Source of the DNA: SB11 sp965222995
GTDB taxonomy: Bacteria; Bacteroidota; Bacteroidia; UBA8524
NCBI GenBank assembly: GCA_965222995.1
Contig: OZ244977.1
Location: 3,596,001 to 3,660,000 of the forward strand
Reading direction: 5' to 3'
Length of the DNA stretch: 64,000 bases
Both the position numbers and the translations under genes were made by a program. Positions 28,987 to 38,400 of this stretch are shown one piece after another (within the stretch, counting starts at the first letter, position 1; each line of letters starts with the position of its first letter). Below the pieces are notes generated by a model. It saw only the letters and a list, made by a program, of their open reading frames with translations. It did not search any database and was not told the origin of the DNA.

Positions 28987-29017
28987 AGCATATTATTACG
29001 TTGAGAAAAATGAAAAG

Positions 29018-29040
29018 TTAGAGAATGAAATATTCTCTAA
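29018..29040 (-). terminator. Attenuator-like hairpin between the HYC_CC_PP gene and cusA
   Basis: A perfect 9-bp inverted repeat TTAGAGAAT / ATTCTCTAA (loop of 5). On the minus strand it is followed by CTTTTCATTTTTC. It lies about 45 nt after the HYC_CC_PP stop and 32 nt before the cusA start, so it could reduce read-through into the pump genes. An operator role is the alternative. Confidence 0.45.
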
Positions 29041-29084
29041 AAGCACATAAAATACTTGTGCCAACGTTTAAATATTATGCTGTT

Positions 29085-29501
29085 TTAAATGCGGAAAGAC
29101 TGGATAAGAATAGGAATATCTACAGAAAAGGAAGGAGGAGAATATGAATTGTAATCTGCTTTTACATTAGCATTGGCTGCGTTTAAACCTAAATAAACAT
29201 TTATAAAAATATATACAAAGCTATGATTCTCTACTTGGGTAGTAGCCGTGGGTATATCTAAACTATTTTGTGTGTTTAGTTGAGTGTACTCGTTTTTACA
29301 ACACCCTTTTTTTTGTATTGCAGGAGAAGGGGGGCTTTCGCATTCTTCATCCATACTTTCCATACCACAACCAATAATATCACTATCAAAAACTACTGAG
29401 GTACTTACTGCTTTATCACCACAGTAATGGGTAGCAAGTGTTATGTTCATATTTGTAATGAACATAAATAAGGTAAGTAATATGGAAATTAGCTTTTTCA
29501 A
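29085..29501 (-). CDS. HYC_CC_PP family protein
   Basis: A 138-residue secreted protein with signal peptide MKKLISILLTLFMFITNMNITLA. The family signature follows in order: THYCGD directly after the signal peptide, IIGCGMES, a PPSP run, and KKGCCKNE. The last 60 residues contain one hydrophobic stretch (HSFVYIFINVYLGLNA). The family is named for its conserved residues and is found next to metal-resistance genes in Bacteroidota. Its Cys and His residues suggest copper binding, but its activity is not known. It sits in the copper operon before cusA. Confidence 0.8.
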   Translation of the reverse strand: MKKLISILLTLFMFITNMNITLATHYCGDKAVSTSVVFDSDIIGCGMESMDEECESPPSPAIQKKGCCKNEYTQLNTQNSLDIPTATTQVENHSFVYIFINVYLGLNAANANVKADYNSYSPPSFSVDIPILIQSFRI

Positions 29502-29588
29502 CTAAAAGTTAAATTAGATATACGAATATAATTAATATAGAGTCTGGTTATATTATAAAATTCTGATTTTCAGTTATATTTTTTTGCT

Positions 29589-30317
29589 TTATGGAATTAT
29601 AAGCATAAATAATGCCATTGCAACCATTGTTAAGTCTTCTACTATGGTAACGGTACTCATTGGCAAGTTAAAAACATCTCCCAAGCATGCACACTTAATT
29701 TTTTTCTTATCTAAGTTACTCTTTATTACTCCAATACTGCTTACACCCAAAATTATTACGGTTGCTAAGTTGGTGGCGAATGGGGCAATATTTAGCAAAT
29801 ACAAAACACCTAAAGTTAGCTCTACAAATGGGTAAATATATCCCCAACTATACCATTTGCCCGCAATTATATCATACATACTGTACGAGCTGGCAAAACC
29901 TTTTATATTTAGTAACTTAAAAAAGGCAAAAACTATAAAGAAACCTGCCATAAAATACTGCATCCAAAGCATTCCTGAGAATGCTTTGGATGGGTATTGA
30001 GCCAATCCACTAATAGCAGTAATGAAAACTACTATTAAAATTAGAGGCTTATAAGTGGTAATAGACTTTTTGGGTAGTTCTTCTTCTTTCTCTTGTTTTG
30101 GTGGCTGCTTAATTTCTTTTATAGTGTAACCACCAATAGCACTAAGTTTTTGTTGAAGTTGATTTTCAGATACTTCTTTTTCAAAAGTAAGTACCCCCTC
30201 AGGTGAGTTTAGCTGTATTTGTGCGGCTTTTACTTCAGGCATGTTCTCTAATGCTCTTTTCACATTAGCCACGCAACCACCGCAAGTCATTCCGGTTATT
30301 GTATATTGTTTTTCCAT
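29589..30317 (-). CDS. HMA domain fused to MauE/DoxX-like membrane protein
   Basis: A 242-residue protein. Residues 1-65 are an HMA domain (YTITGMTCGGCVANVKRALE) and residues about 90-242 are four hydrophobic helices of the MauE/DoxX type (YFMAGFFIVFAFFKLLNIKGF, IYPFVELTLGVLYLLNIAPF). A conserved CACLGD motif lies between the last two. MauE-like proteins work in redox handling of membrane thiols. Here the HMA domain suggests copper capture coupled to the membrane part. It is co-transcribed between the AraC regulator and the HYC_CC_PP gene. Biochemical function is unproven. Confidence 0.78.
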   Translation of the reverse strand: MEKQYTITGMTCGGCVANVKRALENMPEVKAAQIQLNSPEGVLTFEKEVSENQLQQKLSAIGGYTIKEIKQPPKQEKEEELPKKSITTYKPLILIVVFITAISGLAQYPSKAFSGMLWMQYFMAGFFIVFAFFKLLNIKGFASSYSMYDIIAGKWYSWGYIYPFVELTLGVLYLLNIAPFATNLATVIILGVSSIGVIKSNLDKKKIKCACLGDVFNLPMSTVTIVEDLTMVAMALFMLIIP

Positions 30318-30386
30318 ACTACAAAGGTCTTATGTAAGCTGTATGGATATGTTATAGAATAACGATATTGTTTTTCGATATTTTGT

Positions 30387-30953
30387 CTAAATAGAGTCTA
30401 TAGCTTTATGTAAAGGCTTTCTTAGTTTTTTAAACTCTGTAGGTGTCATACCTGTTTCTTTTTTAAACTGTGATGAGAGGTGAGCTACACTACTGTAGTT
30501 CATTTTAAAGGCAATTTCAGACAAAGTAGATTCATTATAAAACAACAGTTCTTTCACCCGTTCTATTTTTTGAGAGAGGATATATTTTTCAATAGTGATA
30601 CCCTCTACACCTGAAAATAAACGACTAAGGTAACTATAATCATGATGAAGCTCTTCACTCAAAAGGGTTGAAAAATTGGAACTTTGTTCCCCATCAGAAT
30701 GACGGATGGTTTTAACAATGGTTGACTTGATTTTACTTATTACTTTCGATTTGTTATCCTCTAATAACTCGAACCCTTTTTCTAAAAGTTCTTGTTGAAG
30801 AATTTTCTTCTGATTCTGAGTTAGTACATTTTTCAAATGTACCTCTCCCAAACGAATAGAAGAAAACTCAATATTGTTTTTGTTGAGAATCGCTGAAACA
30901 GCCTCTACACATCTAGGGCAAACCATATTTTTAATATTGATTGTAGCTGCCAT
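30387..30953 (-). CDS. AraC-family regulator with N-terminal CxxC metal-sensor-like domain
   Basis: A 188-residue transcriptional regulator. The first 65 residues look like a small HMA-related fold with INIKNMVCPRCVEAVSAIL, which carries a CxxC pair as in HMA domains. The C-terminal half is an AraC HTH (SYLSRLFSGVEGITIEKYIL, LSEIAFKMNYSSVAHLSSQF, TGMTPTEFKKLR). The ATG at 30953 gives MAATINIKN. An upstream TTG at 30980 is less likely because it would lie on the promoter box. As the first gene of the copper operon it is the probable Cu/Ag-responsive regulator. The metal sensed is inferred from neighbours. Confidence 0.82.
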   Translation of the reverse strand: MAATINIKNMVCPRCVEAVSAILNKNNIEFSSIRLGEVHLKNVLTQNQKKILQQELLEKGFELLEDNKSKVISKIKSTIVKTIRHSDGEQSSNFSTLLSEELHHDYSYLSRLFSGVEGITIEKYILSQKIERVKELLFYNESTLSEIAFKMNYSSVAHLSSQFKKETGMTPTEFKKLRKPLHKAIDSI

Positions 30954-30977
30954 TTTTTTGCTAAACAATAGCCACAT

Positions 30978-30985
30978 CAAAGATA
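30978..30985 (-). promoter_or_regulatory. Candidate -7 promoter box of the copper operon
   Basis: On the minus strand TATCTTTG matches the Bacteroidota -7 consensus TAnnTTTG, 25 nt upstream of the AraC-type regulator's ATG. No clear -33 TTTG is visible at the expected distance. Confidence 0.4.
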
Positions 30986-31007
30986 CAAATTGGTTTAATA
31001 GTGATTC

Positions 31008-31129
31008 ATAGTCTTTTTATACTCTCATAATCATAATATCCAAGGTAATAACTGTCAATTTTATAGGGTATTTATTTTACAGTAAAAAAATGAGCTTCAA
31101 TAATTGGAAATGCATTTCTGCTCATTCAG
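31008..31129 (+). repeat. 122-bp duplicated intergenic segment, copy A
   Basis: It is about 85% identical (by-eye alignment, two single-base indels) to 35274-35395. Shared landmarks are ATAGTCTTTT, ATACTCTCATAATCA, GGGTATTTATTTTA and TTCAATAATTGGAAA. It encloses the start of a 26-codon frame (31090-31170, MSFNNWKCISAHS...), whose first residues are matched in copy B, but both frames are short. It lies about 310 nt upstream of the 31437 gene. Confidence 0.65.
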
Positions 31130-31436
31130 ACAACAAATTATTTTTACCCTCTCAAGATGGCTACTCTTAATCATTATTCAATATTTGTTTTGGGGTACTA
31201 TTTACACCACGTAATTCTATGCAATAGGGGTCAATTTCAATACCCTTAATTAACCCTCTTTTTTGTCTTGGGAGATTTCTTTTTTTGAATAATTCTATCG
31301 ATTTAAAAGTTACTAAATGATAACCCTGATCTTATACATAAACTCTCATAGTAATTAAGTTGTTTGGGTTGTTTTTTTAACTTAAACTACTTATTTTTAG
31401 AGTGTTATTTCAAAAGTAACAGAAAAAATTAAGCCT

Positions 31437-32846
31437 ATGAAGAACTTATACATCACAATAGTATTATTGTTTTCTGTACTACAAACAGCCGGGCAGCAAA
31501 TAATTTCAGTAACACCCAATCAAGTTAGTTTAAATCGTGAAGCAACAGTTTTAGTAACAACAACAGGGGTTTTTCTCCAGCCAACCGCTTCAATTGATTT
31601 TGGTGCCGGAATTACTGTAAAAAATAAAGAGGTGCTACAAAATAAATCTATCAGAGCTCAAATTGAAGTTTCTGCAGGGGTTGCAACAGGCACTCGCACA
31701 ATAACCCTTATAAATGATGGAACAACCTTAACCTATGATTTTTTTGAGGTGGTTGCTCCCGGTGCTGGTGTAACAGCTTTTATTGAAGTTATACCTGTGC
31801 AAAAAATATATTTAACAGACCTCAACCCAAATGACCCTTTATCATCTCCATTGTTGTTTAACGTTGTTGTAAATAATGATAATCAAGTACGAACATTAAC
31901 TGCAAAATTGAGTCTTACAGGCGAAAAAACAGGGCTTTGGGCTACTGCAAACAAAAATCTCAGCAGTCTGCAACCCAATACTGTAACACAATTTAATAAC
32001 AAAGAGTTTGATACGTATAATGTAAACACCAGCAATTCTGCTAGGCTACAAGAAGCAGCACAACAAGGAGTTTTACCCACTGATATCTATGAATATAAAA
32101 TAGAAATTTTTGAAGCGGGTACTAAGGTTACAGAAACTACAGGTAAAAACATTGTTGACAACCCAATTGCTCGCCCAGAACTTATAGGACCTGGTAGTGC
32201 AATGAATTTACAACCTGAAGAGGTAAATACGCCTACCCCATTTTTTCAATGGTTTTCTCAGGCAGCATCACATACAATTTCTGTTTACCCTGTGTTTAAT
32301 GGACAAACTACACGAGAAGAAATAACGCTTAATCGCCCTGTTTGGACACAAAGCAATATCGCCGCAAAGAATATATTATATCCTATTTCGGCAGAGTTGT
32401 TAGAGGAAGGGCAAACGTATGCTTGGCAAATAGTAGGTATAATAAACGGAGCTAAAGGTGACGAGAAAATTTTTAGTAATGTGTATTGGTTTAGCTATAA
32501 AAAAACAGATTTAAAACAAACACAATATGCACGTTTGCTAATTGAACCAGACCAGCCTACTGTTAAAACCAATACCTCTCTTAAATTTTCAGTTTATGGT
32601 TTTGATGAAAATAATAAGCGCTTTGATATAACAGATAAAGTACAATGGAAGGTTCTTTCATCAAATTTTGGTAGTATTAGCAGAGGGAACTTTGTTGCGG
32701 GGGCTTATCCGGAAAATATAGCTGTGGTGGCACAGTATGGCAGCCAACAGGTTTTTGCTGATGTGAAAATAATAGTTAACCCAGAAGGTGGAGGATTTGG
32801 CTGGGATATGGGTGTCTTTTTGAAAAAAGTATTTGGTATGCCATAG
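31437..32846 (+). CDS. Secreted multi-domain Ig-like protein
   Basis: A 469-residue exported protein with signal peptide MKNLYITIVLLFSVLQTAGQ. The first 90 residues resemble an IPT/TIG domain (ISVTPNQVSLNREATVLVTT). A middle region without cysteines follows. Near 245-345 there is an FN3-like domain (PTPFFQWFSQAASHTISVYP ... EEGQTYAWQIVG). The C-terminal domain of about 85 residues is Ig-like (FDITDKVQWKVLSSNFGSIS). There is no T9SS sorting domain, so it is periplasmic or held at the surface by another protein. The next gene, 39 nt downstream, is a predicted outer-membrane barrel, and the two probably act together. Function unknown. Confidence 0.7.
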   Translation: MKNLYITIVLLFSVLQTAGQQIISVTPNQVSLNREATVLVTTTGVFLQPTASIDFGAGITVKNKEVLQNKSIRAQIEVSAGVATGTRTITLINDGTTLTYDFFEVVAPGAGVTAFIEVIPVQKIYLTDLNPNDPLSSPLLFNVVVNNDNQVRTLTAKLSLTGEKTGLWATANKNLSSLQPNTVTQFNNKEFDTYNVNTSNSARLQEAAQQGVLPTDIYEYKIEIFEAGTKVTETTGKNIVDNPIARPELIGPGSAMNLQPEEVNTPTPFFQWFSQAASHTISVYPVFNGQTTREEITLNRPVWTQSNIAAKNILYPISAELLEEGQTYAWQIVGIINGAKGDEKIFSNVYWFSYKKTDLKQTQYARLLIEPDQPTVKTNTSLKFSVYGFDENNKRFDITDKVQWKVLSSNFGSISRGNFVAGAYPENIAVVAQYGSQQVFADVKIIVNPEGGGFGWDMGVFLKKVFGMP

Positions 32847-32885
32847 AAACTACTTTTAACTATAACCAACTACCCCTAAAAACTT

Positions 32886-35012
32886 ATGCTAAAGTTTTTA
32901 CCTGTCTTTTTATTATGCATTGGTTTTGTTACTGCTATAACGCCTGTAGCTGCGCAAGAGTTTACTGGTGCTGAGGTACATTTGTGGACACCCCTTATAC
33001 CAAAACCTGATAGTACAATAGCCAATGGTAATCAGGGCATATACATAAGGGTTTCTTTTAACAAATTGTATTCCATACAACCAAAGTCGGTAAGAGTTTT
33101 TGTAGACAATGATATGTTAGATGCCAATGTAAAAGTGTCTAGCGAAAACCTTATTACAGCAATTTATACTAAACCTCTCCGTCCCGGAAAACACAAAATA
33201 ACAGTTGATTTGGTTTCGACTACAGGATATGCATTCGAACCTTTTGAATGGTTTTTTTTTGTTCCGCAACCATTTACAGACAGTACAGTCTCTAAACCGA
33301 AAAACAGCTTTACAGTTAATGGTAACATTACTGCTGAAACACGAATTACAAATTTACAAGGTCCAGGCTCAAATTTGAGGCAAGAACCTCCGCATACCAC
33401 ACAAACAATATTCAATATTGCTACTGAAAATCGACAACTGAAATTTGGCATTAGGGGGTTTCTTACATCTGATGAGCAATTATATACTCGTAATTTCCAA
33501 TCGAGAAATTATATACAGGCAAATGCTGAGTGGAGAGGAATTAAACTTACCGTTGGAGATATGAACCCTGTGTTTGACCAATTAGTGATGACAGGTGCCC
33601 GAATAAAAGGTGCACAGCTACATTTTAAATACAAAAGGATTGACTTAAAATTAATACGTGGCTTGTTAGCCCGAGAAGTTGAGGGAAATTTGATACAATT
33701 GGGAGAAAGTGAACAAGCGCCACCCAATTTACAATCGGACTCAACATATATAGAACCGGGCGTATTCCGTAGAACCATTAGTGCAGTGAGGTTACAGTGG
33801 GGTATGCTTGCTGATGGAAATACTATGGGTATCTCTGTAATGCGATCTAATGATAACATAAATAGCATACAGTATGGTATTGCACCAAAAGATAATACTG
33901 TAATAGGTTTTGACCATGTAATTACAAGCTATAACAACCGTATTAAAATTTCGTATGGAATAGCTATTAGCGGTTTCACTAATGATATTTCAAATGGTGC
34001 AATGACTAAAGATGAATTGGATAGCATGCTAAGAGACCCTAACAATAGAATTGACCCACAAAAACTAAAACCTATCTTAATTATAAATGAATCATCAACA
34101 GTTCTATCCAACCGCTCAGTTACAACTTATATAAATACTGCATTCAAATTGTCTCAAAACCATTCTGTTTTTATAGAGAACAAAAAGTATGGCGCTTCTT
34201 ACGTTTCATTCGCCAACCCCTTTATTCGTGCCGACCAACGCAGTTGGGAAGTGCAAGAGCGTTTTGGTTTTTTTAAAAGAGCTTTAATAGGTAATGTTAG
34301 GTACATGTTTTTGCAAAACAACCTATCGCAAAGCTCATTCAGTACTTTACTTACCCGCATATATAGCGGCTTGGCAATACTTCGTCTTGGCAAGAAATGG
34401 CCTTCTCTTACTGTAACTGCTATGCATCAGCAAAGGCGCAACCGCCCTGTTTCAAATGAGATTTCAATATTTTTCTTAAATAATGATGATATAACTACTA
34501 TAACCGCCAATCTTTCGTATTCTTTAAAAACAGGTACCCTCATTCATTCTTTAAACCTTAATACTGTACAAAGTGAACGAATAAACAAAATCAACCCTGC
34601 TAATAATAATAAAACGCAGATATACTCAGCTAGTTTACAACAGCAGTTTGGGCAAAGGTTGCAACTTAACTATCAATACAATGCTTCGCAAATAGAGGCT
34701 TTAGGGGGAGCGTTTACCTCACTCACCACAAGTTATGGGCTTACTACCCGTTACAAGTTTTTGAAATACAAGTTTGAAATAGGCACCGCTTATTATAATA
34801 ATCAAATGGGGGCCTCCCCTTTCAGTGTAGCTTCATCGCGTCCGGTTACAAAAATATTTCTTACTTATAAAGGTTTTAAGGGCAAAATACTTTCACCAAT
34901 CAACTTATATATTGAAGCTGCCACAGCACCATATATGGATGAACTAAACCCATTGAATAATTATACAGAAAGTTATATATATGTAAGATTAAATTATACC
35001 TTGGGGAAATAG
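32886..35012 (+). CDS. Predicted outer-membrane beta-barrel protein with Ig-like N-terminus
   Basis: A 708-residue exported protein with signal peptide MLKFLPVFLLCIGFVTAITPVAAQ. Residues 25-130 look like an Ig-like domain (VRVFVDNDMLDANVKVS, RPGKHKITVDLVS). Residues about 145-708 alternate short polar turns and amphipathic strands typical of a large barrel (FGIRGFLTS, LQLNYQYNASQIEA, YIYVRLNYTLGK). Nothing suggests a TonB-dependent receptor, since I see no plug domain or TonB box. With the preceding secreted protein it may form a surface complex or a transport unit. I do not recognise the family. Confidence 0.65.
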   Translation: MLKFLPVFLLCIGFVTAITPVAAQEFTGAEVHLWTPLIPKPDSTIANGNQGIYIRVSFNKLYSIQPKSVRVFVDNDMLDANVKVSSENLITAIYTKPLRPGKHKITVDLVSTTGYAFEPFEWFFFVPQPFTDSTVSKPKNSFTVNGNITAETRITNLQGPGSNLRQEPPHTTQTIFNIATENRQLKFGIRGFLTSDEQLYTRNFQSRNYIQANAEWRGIKLTVGDMNPVFDQLVMTGARIKGAQLHFKYKRIDLKLIRGLLAREVEGNLIQLGESEQAPPNLQSDSTYIEPGVFRRTISAVRLQWGMLADGNTMGISVMRSNDNINSIQYGIAPKDNTVIGFDHVITSYNNRIKISYGIAISGFTNDISNGAMTKDELDSMLRDPNNRIDPQKLKPILIINESSTVLSNRSVTTYINTAFKLSQNHSVFIENKKYGASYVSFANPFIRADQRSWEVQERFGFFKRALIGNVRYMFLQNNLSQSSFSTLLTRIYSGLAILRLGKKWPSLTVTAMHQQRRNRPVSNEISIFFLNNDDITTITANLSYSLKTGTLIHSLNLNTVQSERINKINPANNNKTQIYSASLQQQFGQRLQLNYQYNASQIEALGGAFTSLTTSYGLTTRYKFLKYKFEIGTAYYNNQMGASPFSVASSRPVTKIFLTYKGFKGKILSPINLYIEAATAPYMDELNPLNNYTESYIYVRLNYTLGK

Positions 35013-35200
35013 GTTATCCATAAGCCCAAATACAGTTAGAATACATATTTACAATATTTATGAGAAACGATATGTTAGAAACAGAGTTGAAGCAATAAAT
35101 AAGCTAAATAATATTTAGAGATTATCAATACCGCTATCACTCTCTTCATTTAGCCTATTAACAACTTAGTGCATTAAAAAAGTAAGCAAAGCACTAAGCT

Positions 35201-35271
35201 GGTTCGATATTTTACTCGTGAGGGCTACAAAAACAAGAGCCGTTAGCTGGTTGCTAACGGCTCTTGTTTTT
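35201..35271 (+). repeat. GGTTCGAT-hairpin element, copy 4, with a different, very strong hairpin
   Basis: The core at 35201-35229 is identical to copies 1 and 6. The hairpin (35229-35271) has a 19-bp perfect stem, arms starting AAAAACAAGAGCC and ending GGCTCTTGTTTTT, loop TGGTT, and runs into T7. It is unrelated in sequence to the CCTTGC hairpins of the other five copies, yet occupies the same place, and no second GGTTCGATTCC follows. It can end plus-strand transcripts from the 32886-35012 gene. Confidence 0.78.
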
Positions 35272-35273
35272 TT

Positions 35274-35395
35274 ATAGTCTTTTATACTCTCATAATCACA
35301 ATTTCCAAAGCGATAACTATCAATTCTATTGGGTATTTATTTTAAGGTAAAAAAAATGAGTTTCAATAATTGGAAAGGTGTTTCTACTCATTCAG
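35274..35395 (+). repeat. 122-bp duplicated intergenic segment, copy B
   Basis: Homologous to 31008-31129 and beginning 2 nt after the hairpin of element copy 4. It contains a 19-codon frame (35356-35415, MSFNNWKGVSTHS...). That frame is probably not a gene, since its end consists of the phased 9-mer repeat. Confidence 0.65.
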
Positions 35396-35413
35396 GTGGG
35401 TCTGCTACTCATT
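35384..35413 (+). promoter_or_regulatory. Candidate LytTR-type operator: exact 9-mer repeated at 21 bp
   Basis: CTACTCATT occurs at 35384-35392 and 35405-35413, exactly 21 bp apart. A degenerate third unit TCAATAATT lies a further 21 bp upstream (35363-35371). The repeats lie 68 to 97 nt upstream of the ATG at 35481. No LytTR gene is adjacent, so the regulator would act from elsewhere. Confidence 0.5.
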
Positions 35414-35480
35414 AGAGATTTTTACAGCACTTGTCCTGTAGGATATTGGCACAACTAATCAAATTACTCAAATATCAATT

Positions 35481-38400
35481 ATGAAAAAAAAGCAAAAAAA
35501 TTTCAATTCAAAAGCTTTGTTTATGTATTGTACATTAATACTGTGTTACTTGGTAATAGGGACACCGTTAACTGCACAAACACAAGGCTGTATTGTTTAT
35601 GTTGATTCATCTCAAGAATTAACCACACCTCCACAAGCTTGTGGAAACTCTATCGACTATGCTCCCTCTAATACTTATCCCGAGCGAACGCCAATAAAAA
35701 GGATAAGAATGGTATGGCATTTCATGTGTGATGATAATGGGCAGGGCAATTTTAATGATGTTGATATAACTAACTCTAACCACAACAATCAAAGTGCGTA
35801 TTGGGGCAAGGTTATGAAAGAAATAAACAACAGAATGAAGGGGCTTGCTGCTGTTACTCGTCAAGATCCAAACCATCCTACACCTCATATTCCTGATAGT
35901 AGGATACAGTTTGATATACAGCAGTCAAACATTGTATATCATGATAACACGGCACAAATGAACAACCCTAACGGGTGGACTTCTCACTATAGTCAATATG
36001 TTACCAATGATCCTTCTATGCCATATAAAGAAGATGCACTACATATTTTCTTCTATCCTAATACTTATGGCAGCGGAACATCTTGGGCTAGCCTGCTAAA
36101 CAATAGGTTAGTTCAAAATGGAGACTGGGACATCTTCAATCATCCAAATAATACCAATAACTCTATGTCATGGTCAACCGGAGGTAGCATGTTGCATGAG
36201 ATGTTACATTGTTTAGGACTAAACCATACTAACAGGTTTGGTGGCGGAGGGTGTAATACTATTGACAATGACGGGTGTGATGACACCCCTGTTGGTGGTC
36301 CATTAAACCCTTGCCCATGCTGGAATGGTAACGCTTCAGATGGTTTACCATGTTCAAATAATGTTATGGATTACAACGCAAGTAAAAGTGCACTCAGCCG
36401 TTGCCAAATAGGAAAACTTCATTATAACTTGATTCATCATGCAAATGTTAATCCTTATATGATGGAAGACTTCTGTTCTCATCAATCAACAGAAAATATT
36501 ACCATTCAGAATGGGCAAAATATAATTTGGAAAAACACAAGGTATTTAAAAGGGGATATCATAATTGAAGATGGGGCCACATTAACCATTGAGTGTGTGG
36601 TATCATTTGGGTTTAACTCTCGAATCTACATTGAAGCAGGAGGTAAGCTAATTGTAGATGGCGGGAGGCTAACTGCTATTTGTGCAAGCGACTGGAAAGG
36701 TATTAGAGTTGCCGGGAACAGCTCACTCTCTCAAAATGATGTTAATCAGGGAGTTGTAGAGCTTAAAAATGAAGCTATAATAGAACATGCACGTGACGCA
36801 ATTGCACTTATTGGATTAAAGATAAATGGTGACTTAGACTGGAGTAAAACAGGAGGAATTGTAAGAGCAGAAAACTCAACTTTTTTAAATAACCGAAGAG
36901 ATGTTGAGTTTATGAGTTACCACAGCTTTGCTACTAATGGAAGAGAATATAATAATAAAAGCTACTTTGAAGAGTGTAGTTTCATTACTGATGAAGATGT
37001 AAAAGGCTCTTTTACTCCAAATACACATATTACTATGTGGGATGTTAATGGAGTGTCAATCACAGGTTGTGTTTTCGAAGATAAGCGATCATACATTGAC
37101 CCTGCTTTTAATGGCGTTAGGGGGATCTACACAATCAAGTCAGGATATTACGTTAGGAGGAAGTGTGGCTTTTCTTATCCATGTAGCGGTGCAAAAAGTA
37201 AGTTTATTAATTTGAAGCAAGGCATAGAATCACATAAGCTTGGAAACCCTCAAAAGTCTATATACATATCAGGCAGTGAATTCACTAGCTATAGAGGTGT
37301 AGCGCTTGTAGGTATTAACCATGCAAGGGTTAGTGACAATATTTTTGATGTTGAGGTTTCCATCTTTGCTCCCTTTCCTAACTTTTACCCCGCTGGTTTG
37401 TACTTAGACCATTCAACAGGGTTTAGAGTATATAACAATACTTTTAATGCTGATGCAGACCAAAATAACAGTGCTTTTGGAGGAGTAGCCGGTTTAGTGG
37501 TTAGAAGAAGTGGGGCAAATAATGATAACTTCCGTAATAATACCTTCAACAACCTGATTACCGCCTCTCAATCCATAGGATACAATAGAGATGCTTTAGG
37601 GACTAAAGGGCTTACTTTTAGGTGTAATGAATACAATGATAATAAAGATGACTTTTTTATTACCAGTTATGCAAACGACCCTGGCCCACACAACACGGCA
37701 GGCGTTCACCCACTACAAGGAATTTCACTCACGGGTTCGAGCAAAGGGGCTGATAACTTATTTGGTAACTCAAGTCCTATTTTGAATTATAACATAGAAA
37801 ACAACGGTTCATGGATAAACTATGCCCACAGAGACCCAAATATACACCCACGTACAGAGCCTTCGATTGTTACTTCAAGAGTTAATTTGATACAGTTAAG
37901 TGGTAGTAGAGTTTGTGGTGTTTCATATAATACTTTAGACCCAAGTGTTGAATGGGGTAAAGTAAATGCCTTAAAGCCATTAGTTGTGGGTAAAAGAACT
38001 TCGCACGAAGCATCTGTAGATGGTGGTAATACTCAAGGCAGGTTGCAGGATATACAAGCAGCAGACCCAATTACTGTAAACGATGTGTATAATGATATTT
38101 TAGGTGATGCACCATGGGTAAGTGATGAGGTACTAATTACAATAGCGGGTATTGATGCTCCTTTTACTGACGAGATGATAACTGATATCTTAGTTGCCTG
38201 CCCACAAGCAGCTCGTTCGCTTACCATTCAAACCATTTTAGACGGAAGGAGCAACCCATTATCTCAACAACAAAGAGATGATATAAATGCAGAACAGTCA
38301 ACTTTTACAGACTATGATGACTTTTTAAAAGAGTGGGCCGATTACAGTGATGATTACCAAGAAGCAATCAATAATATTGTTCACTTATACTCTGAAGATC

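Larger units (their letters stand above)
30954..31436. other. 483-nt divergent intergenic region
   Basis: It separates the copper operon (-) from the surface-protein pair (+). It holds a promoter box for the copper operon (30978-30985) and repeat segment A (31008-31129). From 31130 to 31436 I see AT-rich DNA with no gene, strong hairpin or phased repeat. Confidence 0.5.
35013..35480. other. 468-nt intergenic region
   Basis: From left to right: 150 nt with nothing recognisable, an inverted repeat CTTAGTGC / GCACTAAG (35165-35198), element copy 4 (35201-35271), repeat segment B (35274-35395) and a phased 9-mer repeat (35384-35413). The gene at 35481 follows. Confidence 0.6.

Noticed and set aside
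18617..30953. Copper region as a recently mobilised island
   Set aside because: Base composition looks like the neighbours, and no integrase, transposase or insertion-sequence ends are visible. Flanking elements alone do not prove transfer.
31090..31170. 26-codon frame MSFNNWKCISAHS with a relative at 35356-35415
   Set aside because: Only the first seven residues are shared. The end of the second frame is made of the phased CTACTCATT repeat. DNA conservation of the whole 122-bp segment explains the similarity.
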